The notes under the pieces: model-generated | Told to the model about the DNA's origin: nothing | The model's input: the letters and a program-made list of their open reading frames with translations, nothing else | Databases searched by the model: none | Part shown: positions 15,731 to 25,500 of the stretch, one piece after another | How positions within the stretch are numbered: position 1 is the stretch's first letter | Layout of the letters: each line of letters begins with the position of its first letter | Assembly: GCF_022524345.1 (NCBI RefSeq) | Contig: NZ_JAKWJU010000002.1 | Coordinates: 2,480,001 to 2,544,000, forward strand | Origin: Streptomyces marispadix | GTDB taxonomy: Bacteria; Actinomycetota; Actinomycetes; Streptomycetales; Streptomycetaceae | Direction: 5' to 3' | DNA: 64,000 nt | Made by a program: the position numbers and the translations under genes

Positions 15731-16975
15731 CTACTCGGCGGGGGTGAGCCACATGGGGATGCGGGCGTAGCCGCGCAGGGCGAGGCCGGTGCGGCGTTCC
15801 GGGTCGGGCTCGGCCAGTTCTATCTTCGAGAAGCGCGTGAGCAGCGACGTGAATATCTTGCGGATCTCCAGCCGGGCGAGTCCCGCTCCGAGGCAGTAGT
15901 GGATGCCGCCGCCGAAGCTCATGGCGGCGGACTCGCCGCGGTCGAGGAGCAGGCGGTCGGGGTCGGTGAAGACGCGCGGGTCGCGGTTGGCGGCGCCGAT
16001 CATCAGGAACAGGTACTCGTCGGCGGGGACTTGGGTGCCGTCGGCGAGGACGACGGGTTCCTTGGTGTAGCCGGTGATGAACTGCACCGGGGAGTCGTAG
16101 CGGATCAGCTCCTCCACGGCCCCCGGCATGGCGTCCATGTTCCGGCGCAGCCACCGCGTCTGGTCCGGGTTCTCCAGCAGGGCGAACATGCCGTTGCCCA
16201 TGGAGTGGGTCGTGGTCTCGAAACCGGCCATGAAGAGCAGGATCAGCATGGTGACCAGTTCCTGCTCGGTGAGCCGGTCGCCTGCTTCGGTGGCGTTGGC
16301 GAGCGTGGACGTCAGATCGTCGGCGGGACGCCGCATCCGTTCGGCACCGAGCTTGCGGAAGTACGCGACGAGTTCGTCCGCGGCGGCGTCGGCCTTGGGC
16401 AACTCGTCCCCGACGAAGCCGAGTTCGACCATGGACGAGAGGTCGAGCACGACGTCGTGGAAGCGGTGCCAGTCGGCGGCCGGGACCCCGAGCATGCGGC
16501 CGATGACGGCCACGGAGAGGGGGAAGGCGAAGCCGCTCATCATGTCGACGGGTTCGCCGGCCTCGGCCTTCCTTACGGCCGGTTTGATCAGGTCGTCGAT
16601 CAGCTCCTGGATCGCGGGCTCCAGCGCGGCGACGCTCCGTGGGGTGAAGGCGCCGTTGACGAGGCGGCGCAGCCGGGTGTGGTCGGGCGGGTCGAGCCGG
16701 TGCATGGTGCCCCGGAGCAGGGCTTCCGCGGAGTGCTCGGCCGGGTCGGGGCGTCCCGGCTGTATCTGCTCGGGTCCCTTGATGACCCGGGGGTCGCGCA
16801 GGGCGGCGGCGGCCACCTCGTAGCCCGTGGCCACCCAGCCCAGTCGGGCCGAGCGGTGCACCTGTCCCTGTTCGTGGAGCCGCCGGTAGAGCGGGTAGGG
16901 GTTCCTCTTCCCCTCCTTGGACTGGAAGATCTCCGTGACGATCTCGTCTATGTCGTCGGTGACGTGGGTGGTCAA
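15731..16975 (-). CDS. Cytochrome P450, probable post-PKS oxygenase
   Basis: 414 residues of soluble bacterial class I P450 (CYP105/107-like length). I-helix oxygen-binding motif FMAGFETTTHS near residue 252, the K-helix EELIRYD, and heme loop SFGGGIHYCLG with ligand Cys361. The start is TTG at 16975, chosen because GAGGGGA lies just upstream and no ATG is available; an internal GTG at codon 5 is the alternative. It is the last gene of the minus-strand run, 196 bp after the AT-ER gene, so it may have its own promoter. Family knowledge: in the related lactimidomycin pathway a P450 hydroxylates the macrolide at C-8; the same role here is inference. No ferredoxin or reductase gene is adjacent. 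Confidence 0.9.
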   Translation of the reverse strand: MTTHVTDDIDEIVTEIFQSKEGKRNPYPLYRRLHEQGQVHRSARLGWVATGYEVAAAALRDPRVIKGPEQIQPGRPDPAEHSAEALLRGTMHRLDPPDHTRLRRLVNGAFTPRSVAALEPAIQELIDDLIKPAVRKAEAGEPVDMMSGFAFPLSVAVIGRMLGVPAADWHRFHDVVLDLSSMVELGFVGDELPKADAAADELVAYFRKLGAERMRRPADDLTSTLANATEAGDRLTEQELVTMLILLFMAGFETTTHSMGNGMFALLENPDQTRWLRRNMDAMPGAVEELIRYDSPVQFITGYTKEPVVLADGTQVPADEYLFLMIGAANRDPRVFTDPDRLLLDRGESAAMSFGGGIHYCLGAGLARLEIRKIFTSLLTRFSKIELAEPDPERRTGLALRGYARIPMWLTPAE

Positions 16976-17171
16976 TGTGTGTCCCCTCTTGGTGCGCGCC
17001 TTGTTCGGCGCGTCAGCGTCGCTGGTGCCTTCGTGGTTCTGCGGGTTGGTGCGCTCGCGGTGAGTGCGTTAGCGGGTCGGTGCGTTGGCGGGTTCTTGTC
17101 TCCGTGCTGCTCGTACGTAGCCGGATGGGCATACGGAGTCGTTCAGGTGCGGGGTTGTTCGGGTGGGGCGT

Positions 17172-19565
17172 TCAGGTGCGGGCGGCGGCTATCGCCGGTG
17201 GCCGCTCGGCCGTGAAGCGCGACGTGTCGCCCCACGACTCGTAGGCGGCGGCCATGTGTTCGGCGGCGCCCTCCAGGAGCATCAGTCCTATGGAGTCGGC
17301 GTGCCGGGCCTGCCACGGTTCGGTGGCGGTGCCCTTGACCCACTGGTTGAAGGCGCCCAGCGCGGGCCCGGTGTGCACCTGGTAGTTGACCTTGTCGCCG
17401 GGCTGTCCGGTCAGCGCCAGCCGCGCCGAGTAGGCGAAGTACCAGCGGAAGACGAGCGCCATCCTCAACTTCGGCTGCTGCGCGGCCTTTTCGACGACTC
17501 CGGGCTCGCCCTTGCCCCGGTAGTGGTCGCACACCTCCGCCCAGATCTCGTCGAGGGTGCGGTGGAAGTACGACTTCTCCAGCAACGCGCGGGTCTTCGC
17601 GGGGAGTTGGTCGAGGCCGTCGTACTGCTGGTACAGGGAGTAGAGCTTGTTGGCGCGGGTCGGGAAGAACACGCCCTTGCGCAGCACCTGGACCCTGGCT
17701 CCCATCTCGAACATGTCGCCCGCCGGTGCGTAGCCGGTGTCCTGGATGTCGATGTTCTGGAGCATGTCCTTCACGGCGTCGCTGGTGGCCGCCTCGACGG
17801 TGCACTGGTTGACGGACCCCGTCAGCACGTAGTCGGCGCCCAGCATGAAGGCCGAGGCGACGGCCTCCGGCGTGCCGAGTCCGCCTGCGAGCCCCATGCA
17901 GACGGGCTCCGGGTAGCCGTGTGTGCGCTGGGCCTCCCGTCGCAGGCCGAGCATCGCGGGCAGCATGACGGTGGCGATGCCTCCGTCGGTGTGGCCCCCC
18001 GAGTCGGCCTCGACGGTGATGTCGTGGCTCATCGGGACCTGCCGTACGAGGTCGGCCTGTTCGGGGGTGATGGCGCCTTCCCGTAGCAGCCCGTCCACGA
18101 CCTTCACCGGTGCCGGTGACATGAAGGCGCGTGCGACCTCGGGCCGGGAGACCTTGGCCAGGATGCGGTGGGCGCACTTCGGTGCGCCGTCCGCGGCCCG
18201 GCTCATGCCGCGGGCCCGGTAGAGCACGAGGGCGGGGGTCATCTGGATGAAGGCCGCCGCCTCGACGACGGTCACGCCGCGGCGCAGCAGCATCTCGGCG
18301 ACGCGGCGCTCGGCGGCCGGATCGTCGTGGTCGGCGAGGAAGTTGACGCCGAAGGGCTCCCCGGCGCGCAGTTCCCGCTGTACCTCCAGGATGTTCTCCT
18401 CGATCGCGGCGGGCGTCAGTCCGCCCGTGCCGAGGAAGCCGAGCATGCCGGCGCGGGCGAGGCGTATCACCATGGCCGGTGAGGCGATGCCCCGGTACAT
18501 GCCGCCGGCGGCGTAGGAGTAGCGAAGCCCCAGCCGTGTGCGGAAGACCGCGCTGCCGAGCGTCGCCGCTCCGGAGACCGGTCGCGGTGCGGGGGAAGCT
18601 GCGGGTGAAAGCGCAGGTGCAGGTGAAGGTGGGGGGTCGGCTACGGGGGTGGGCACGGGAGTCGTACGGGCCTGCGCAGCGGCGGCGGGGAGCGCTGAGG
18701 GCGGTTCGGGCGCGGGCGCCGGGCGGGGCACGTCGCGGGTCTGCTGGATGAGCTTGCCGACGACGTTCCCGCCGAGTTCGGTGAACTCCTCCACGCCCAG
18801 TTCGAGCAGCCGGCGCACGGTGTCGGTCCAGCGCACGGGGCTGGCGATCTGCTCGACGAGCAACTCGGCGGTCCTGCCCGGCGGATAGGGGCTCGCGGTG
18901 ACGTTGGAGATCACGGGCGTGCGGGGGTCGCCGAGCGAGAAGCCCCTCACGTACTCCTCGAACGCCTCCTGTGCGGGCCGCATCAGCGGCGAGTGGAACG
19001 CTCCGGAGACATTGAGGCGCACACAGCGCACCCCCCGTTCGTGCAGGTGGGCGTCCAGGGCGGCGATCTCGTCGGCGGCACCGGAGACAACCTGCTGGGC
19101 GGGGGCGTTGTCGTTGGCGAGCGTGAGGGAGGTGAAGCCGCCGCGCTGGAGCAGTTCCGTCAACTCCCCCGCGTCCAGGCCGAGTACGGCGGCCATTCCG
19201 CCGCCCTCCGCCCGTGCCATGAGGTCTCCGCGCCGCTGGACCAGGCGCAGCCCGGTGGCGAAGTCGAAGGCTCCGGCGGCGTGGAGAGCGCAGTACTCCC
19301 CCACGCTGTGCCCGGCGAAGTACGCGGGCCGCCTGCCCGTCTCCGTCTGCCGCCTGCGGTGTGCCAGCGCTCCTACGACGAAGAGCGCGGGCTGGGTGTA
19401 CTGAGTGCTGCGCAGCAGGCGCCGCGGGTCCTCCACGCACAGTTCGCGCACCGAGTATCCGAGGATGTCCGAGGCGCGCTCGGTGAGTTCGGGGAAGGCG
19501 TCGAACAACTCGCGCCCCATGCCGCGTGCTTGGGCCCCCTGGCCGGGGAAGACGACCGCCTCCAT
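17172..19565 (-). CDS. Trans-acting malonyl acyltransferase-enoyl reductase fusion (AT-ER)
   Basis: 797 residues. AT domain (about 1-290): VFPGQGAQ at 5-12, nucleophile Ser87 in GHSVGEY, and His191 in GAFHS, the pattern of malonyl-specific trans-ATs. After a Pro/Ala-rich linker, the ER (about 335-775) is the FMN-dependent PfaD/nitronate-monooxygenase-like type, with GFLGTGGL, GVNFLADHDD, SGGHTDGG and MGLAGGLGTPE. The synthase has no AT or ER of its own, so this protein must load malonate onto every extending ACP and do any enoyl reduction in trans. Its ATG is one base after the PKS3 stop (TGA-G-ATG), giving tight coupling. Glutarimide PKS clusters are known to carry such discrete AT/ER proteins. 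Confidence 0.93.
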   Translation of the reverse strand: MEAVVFPGQGAQARGMGRELFDAFPELTERASDILGYSVRELCVEDPRRLLRSTQYTQPALFVVGALAHRRRQTETGRRPAYFAGHSVGEYCALHAAGAFDFATGLRLVQRRGDLMARAEGGGMAAVLGLDAGELTELLQRGGFTSLTLANDNAPAQQVVSGAADEIAALDAHLHERGVRCVRLNVSGAFHSPLMRPAQEAFEEYVRGFSLGDPRTPVISNVTASPYPPGRTAELLVEQIASPVRWTDTVRRLLELGVEEFTELGGNVVGKLIQQTRDVPRPAPAPEPPSALPAAAAQARTTPVPTPVADPPPSPAPALSPAASPAPRPVSGAATLGSAVFRTRLGLRYSYAAGGMYRGIASPAMVIRLARAGMLGFLGTGGLTPAAIEENILEVQRELRAGEPFGVNFLADHDDPAAERRVAEMLLRRGVTVVEAAAFIQMTPALVLYRARGMSRAADGAPKCAHRILAKVSRPEVARAFMSPAPVKVVDGLLREGAITPEQADLVRQVPMSHDITVEADSGGHTDGGIATVMLPAMLGLRREAQRTHGYPEPVCMGLAGGLGTPEAVASAFMLGADYVLTGSVNQCTVEAATSDAVKDMLQNIDIQDTGYAPAGDMFEMGARVQVLRKGVFFPTRANKLYSLYQQYDGLDQLPAKTRALLEKSYFHRTLDEIWAEVCDHYRGKGEPGVVEKAAQQPKLRMALVFRWYFAYSARLALTGQPGDKVNYQVHTGPALGAFNQWVKGTATEPWQARHADSIGLMLLEGAAEHMAAAYESWGDTSRFTAERPPAIAAART

Positions 19566-19566
19566 C

Positions 19567-22500
19567 TCAGCGGCCTCCCTGCTCGGGCGTGTGCTCTGGC
19601 ACGTGCTCGGGCGCGTAGAGCCGGTCGCACAGCCGCAGCACCTTCTTCAGCGCGCCGGGCTCGGTCATCACCTGTGCGTGTGTCTCCGTGTCGACGTCGA
19701 TGACCGCGAAGTCGTCGATGGCGTCGGCCCATTCACGCCAGTAAGCGGTGCCGTCCACCGCCGGGAGACCGGGGTCGGGGTAGAGGACCATGTACTCCTC
19801 GAAGGGGCCGAAGAACTTCCCGCCGGAGTTGCGCACGTAGTGGCAGCGAACGTCCTCGCGCCGGGGCAGCGGGTGCACTTCGTGCCGTTCTCCGTGCACG
19901 GCCTCGAAGTAGCGGGCCAACTGCCCGACCCGGAAACGCAGTTGTGCGGGCGTCTTGCGGATGCCGCGGGCGACTGCGGCTTCGACGAGGGAGTCGAGGA
20001 AGGCGCCGGGGTCGAGTGAGGTGTCGACCTCGTCGCGGTGCAGGACCGTCGACGCGCCGTCCTGGGCGTCGAGGCTGTTGTTGCCCAGCATCAGATTGAC
20101 CGCGCGGAAGGCGCTGACCTTCGCCACCACGTCGGCGTCCCGACTGCCGCCCGTCATCAGGGAGTTGGCCCGATTGGTCGAGGACGCGTCGAGGGTGTCA
20201 AGCATCACCAGGGTGTCCACTTCCGTCCCCTGGAGCTGTAGTTGCCGTACGACCTCGTAGGCGAAGAGCCCGCCGAGCGAGAAGCCGCCGATGTCGTACG
20301 GGCCTTCCGGCTGTACGGCGCGGATGATGTCGACGTAGTAGGCGGCCATGGCCTCCTGGCCGGTGAGGATGTCCTCGGAGCCCGTCCAGCCCCGTGGCTG
20401 GATGCCGTAGAAGGGGCGCGCGCAGCGTTCGGCCACGGGTGCGTAGGACTCGACGCCGCCGTTGCCGTGGTGGACCCAGAAGACCGGGCGGCCTTCCCTT
20501 ACGGCGTTCATGGGGATCAGCTCGGGGAACTCCTCGGGAGCCTTCGCAACCGGGCGGACCATGGGAACGGGCTCTGAGGCGGGACGAGTTGACGCCCCGT
20601 GGCCCGCTTCACGTACGGATACGGCTGCCGGGCCGTCTGCCGCGGGCGGCGGGCTTACGGTGCGTTCAATCTCGTCGATGAAGTCGCGCAGGGTCTCGCA
20701 GCCCGCGATGACGTCGAGCGTGAGCGTCGGGTCGAACTCCTTGCGTGCCTTGCCGAGGAACTGGGTGAGGAAGATCGAGTCGAGTCCGTACTCGCGCAGC
20801 GGCACGTCCGCTCGCAGCGACGCCGCGTCGATCTCCAGCAGGTCGGTCATGAGGGCGGTGACGCGCCGGGCTATGCCGGAGGCGGGGGCCTGCTCCTCGT
20901 TCGTCGCGTCCAACTTGCGCTGCCGGTACGGCCGTTCGGCCTGACCCGGGTGTTCGGGCCGCTCCGGTCCTTCGGCCCCGTCCGGCTGGTCGGGCAGCAA
21001 CCGGGCGCGCATCCGGTCGTGGTCGCCCTCCAGCACCACTACGGATGTAAGGCCGCAAGCCCATGCCCGGTACAGCGCGTCGAGCCCGGTGTCCGCCCGC
21101 ATCAGCCGCATGCCCACGTCCTGGAGCAGGGCCTCGGTGGCCTCGCCGCCGCGCATGCCGCCCTTCTCCCACAGCGGCCAGTTCACCGACAGGGTGCGGC
21201 CATGGCGCTCGCCGCGTGCGCGGAGCGCTTCGCGGTGGTGGGCGTAGCCGTCCATGAAGGCGTTGGCGGCGGCATAGTCGGCCTGGCCGACGTTGCCGAA
21301 GGCGGCCATCGACGAGAAGGCGATGAGGAAGTCCAACTCCACGCCGGCCGCGGCCTCGTCGAGGTTGTGCAGCCCGGCGACCTTCGCGGCGAGCACCTGC
21401 CGCAGCTCGTCGGCGCTCTTACGAGCGATGAAGCCGTCACGCAGCACACCGGCCGCATGGACGATGCCGTGCAGGGCGCCGTGCTCATCGACGACGTCCT
21501 GGACGGCGGCGGCGACCGACGAAGCATCGGAGACGTCGAGGACGCGGTATTCCGCCTCGGCGCCCAGGGTGCGCAACTTCCCTGCCAGCTCCCGCTGTTC
21601 GGGACCGGCCGCGCTGCGGCCGCAGAGGATCAGCGTCGGCCGCTGCACGCGCCGGGCGACGTCCTCGGCGAAGAGCGCCGCGAGCCCGCCCGATCCGCCG
21701 GTGAACAGATATACGCCGCCGTCACGCCAGGGAACGCTGGGCGCGGGCGGGGGCGTCTCACGCCAGCGCGAGACCCTGCGGCGTCCGCCGCCGTGACGTA
21801 CGGCGACCTCGGCGGGGTCGGCGCCGTCACGGCGCAGCAAAGCGGCCAGTTCGTCCGCGGAGATGCCGTCGTCGGCTTCGATCCACTGGACGAGGAGCTT
21901 GGGGTGCTCCTGACGTGCGGTGCGCAGCATGCCGCTCAGGCCGCCGAGCCACGGTGCGCCGGAGGGCGTCACGATCTGGACGAGGCGGCGCGGGGTCCTG
22001 CCACGGGCCTCTTCCTGGATGAGTTCCAGCAGGCGCCGGGCGTAGTCGGTGTAGCGGGCGGCGATGCCGCCTTCGGCCTGCCAGCCGTCGCATTCGGCGT
22101 CCAGAGAACGGGACAGGGCGTCCGCGTCCACGCCGGGCAACTCACAGAGCACGACGCGGCGTTCGGCTGAGGCGCCCGCTGCCGCGTCCGCCGTTCCGGA
22201 CACCTCGGAGGCTCCGGCGGCTCCGGCGGCCTCCACCGCTTCGGCATCGGTCCAGGCGGGCTCGATCATCAGCACCGGGCTCGTGAGCGCGGGACGTGCC
22301 TGATGTGTCCGCGGCAGCGCGCGTGGCTCGTTCCCGGGGACGGTACGGGTGCTGAACCCCCGTATGCGGACGCAGACCCGGCCGGACGTATCGCACAGGT
22401 CGATGTCGAAGCTGCGTACCGTCCCGCCGGGCCTGTCGCCGTCGGAGGCACGCGCCACCGCCCAGCCCTCGGCAGGGGTGGCCGCATGGATCCGAACCTC

Positions 22501-25500
22501 GCGCACGGCGAACGGCAGCGCAGCGACGCCCGCCTCCGACGAGCCGGTCGGGTCAGGTGAGGCGGACGGGTCGGATGCGCCGGTCCCCTCGCCCTGTTCG
22601 GCGAGGAGCACTCCGAGACTGGTCTGGAGCGCGGCGTCCAGCATGCTCGGGTTCAACGTCTGTGCTCCCGCGGCCACTTCGGGCAGCACCAGCCGCGACA
22701 GCGCCGTACCCGCGCCATGGTGAAGGGTCTCGACGGCACGAAGGGCGGGACCGTAGGCGAGGCCCATGCTTTCGAACCGGTCGTAGCACTCCTCGCCGTC
22801 GAGTCGATGAGGGCAACTCGCTTGCAGGGCCGGGATGTCGAGCGCGGCCGGTACGCCGGGTTCCGTCACGTCGACGGCATCGGCGGTGTCGGCCGTCATG
22901 GCCGTGACGGTGCCTCGTGCGAACACCTCGCGCTGGGGGCCGTCGCCCGCGTGCACCTCGTATGTCCCGTCGGCCGGGTCGACGGTCACGCCCACGCTGC
23001 GCGGCGAGGTCACCTGGAGCTGCCGCAGCCATGTGACGTCCCGCAGGAGTAGCGGGGTCACGGGCTCGGCGGGTGCGCCCCGGCCGGAGTCCGCCGACTG
23101 GAGGGACCCGGCCGGGTCGGCGTTGCGGGAGAACGCCTCGCGCACCAGCTCCAGATACGCGGCGCCGGGCAGCGTGGGCACGCCCAGCACGCGGTGGTCG
23201 CGCAGGAAGTACTCGTCGCCGCTCAATACGCGGGTGTGTCCCGGGGTTTGCTGCTCGCTGCCCTCGACGGTGCGTACGGGCTTCTCCGAGTCACGTCCGG
23301 ACTTCTCCAGGACGCGTCCGGACTTCTCCGGCTGCGCCCCGTCGGCGATCCAGTAACGCTGGAGGCGGAACGGATAGGCAGGCAGCGGGATGCGCCGCGG
23401 CGGGCGTTCGCCCCACAACTGCCGCCAGTCGAACTCGGCACCGGCGACCCAGAGTTTGAGCAGCCGGTCCAGCTTGCCCTTGGCCATCCAGTGGCCGATC
23501 GCAGCCGTGATGTCCTCGTCGTCCACGAGGTCGTTCCATATGCTCCGCCGGTCGGCGCGTCCGGTCCGTACGCCCTGTGGACGGTCGCCGTCGAGGAACT
23601 GCCGTAGCTGGGTGCGCAGTTGGGCCACGGATTCCGTCACGAAGGCCAGGCGTTCGTCCATCGCGACGCGGCCGACCTGAAGGGTGTAGGAGATGCGCGG
23701 CAGTTCGGCCTCCGTGGGGGCTTCCCTGTCGAGCCAGTCGATGAGTTGCCGCACGCGTGCGCGGAGCGTCTCGGGCTCACGCCCGGAGAGGAGTATGGCG
23801 AGGGGTCGGGTGTCGTGGGGGAATTCCGTGGCGGTCGCGGCCGGGGGCACGTATTCCTCCAGCACCACATGGGCGTTGGCACCGCCGAAACCAAAGGAAC
23901 TCACCCCCGCCCGCCGCGGCAACTCCCGCCCCTCGGAGTCCTTCACGGCATTCCACGGCTCCCGTTCACGCACCAGCCGGAACGGACTGCCCTCCAACTT
24001 CACATAAGGGTTCACCGTCTCGCAGTGCAGACTCTCCACCAGCGTCCGATGCCGCATCTGCAACAGCACCTTCACCACACCCGCGACACCGGACGCCAAC
24101 TCCAAATGCCCGATGTTCGTCTTCACCGAACCCAGACCGACATGAGCCCCCGAAGCCCCCGAAACCCGCTCGGAGTCCTCAACTCCCCAGTCGGCATACA
24201 ACTTCGAGAACGCCGCACGCAGCCCGTTCACCTCGACCGGATCACCCAACCCCGTCCCCGTGCCATGCGCCTCCACATAACCCACCGACCGCGGATCGAC
24301 ACCCGCACGCTCCCACGCAGCCACCACCAGATCCGCCTGAGCACGAGGATTAGGCGCCGTCAGAGAATTCGCACGACCCCCATGATTCACCGCCGACGAA
24401 CGCACCACCCCATACACATGATCACCATCACGCACCGCCGCCGACAAACGCTTCAACACCAAAATCCCCACCCCCTCACCACGCCCATAACCATCCGCTT
24501 CCACAGAGAACGTCTTGCACCGGCCGTCCACACTCAACATCCCAGCCCGGGAGAAGCTGATGTGACCGTCGGGAACGACGATGGTGTTCACTCCGCCGAC
24601 AACGGCGGTCTCGCATTCCTCGCGGGCAATCGCCGTGACTCCGCGGTGAATTGCGACCAGCGAACTCGAACAGGCCGTCTCCACGGGCTCGCTGGGGCCG
24701 TGCACGTCGAGGAAGAAACTCATCCGGTTCGGGCCGAGCGAGGGGACGCCCCCGGTGGGGGAGACGCTGTCGGACTTTCCGCAGCGTTCGGCGAGCGTGC
24801 TGTAGCCGGTGTCGTTGGTGCCGACGAACAGCGCCAGATCGCTGCCCGCGAGGCTGTCCGCCGAGTGGCCGGCGTCCTCCAGCGCCTTCCAGACGTAGAG
24901 CATCAGCAGCCGCTGCTGAGGGTCCATGTGCAGGGCCTCCTTCGGCGCGATGCCGAAGAACAGGGGGTCGAAGTCGGCCACCCCGTCGATGAATCCGCCC
25001 CACTTCACGTCCGTACGGTCCGGCCCCTGGACGGGGTCGCCGTAGTACTCGCGCCAGTCCCAGCGGTCACGGGGCACCTCGCGGATGCAGTCACGGCCCT
25101 CACGCAGGTTCTCCCAGAATCCGTCGATGTCGTCGGCGCCCGGGAAGCGTCCGCTCATGCCGATGACGGCGACGGCGTCGTCGGGGAGGGCCCCCTCGCC
25201 GGTGGCGGAGGCCGGTTCCGTGGCGGAGAGGGGCGTAGCGCCGCTGGTGTCTTCCTGCGGCGCGGCCGGGGACGCGGGGGTGTCCTCGTCGCCGGTGGTG
25301 CCTTCGGTACCGGTAATGCCTGTGGCACCGGTGGCCAGGAAGCGTCCCGACGGCGGAAGCAGCGACCGGGACTCCGGCCCGGCCCCGGACGGCACCGCCG
25401 CCGGATCGGCGACGTCCGCGGGCCGGGCCGGAGGTTCTGTGGGGGCAGCCGCTTGTGATGCGGCGGGCTGCCCGGTGTCCGCGCCGAGCAGGCGGACGGC

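Noticed and set aside
15728..17215. A 495-codon forward open frame across the P450 gene
   Set aside because: Antisense shadow. The minus strand has intact I-helix and heme-loop motifs.
23620..25458. Arg/His/Thr-rich forward frames over the KS9/KS10 repeats
   Set aside because: Repeated because the underlying KS DNA is repeated; not independent genes.
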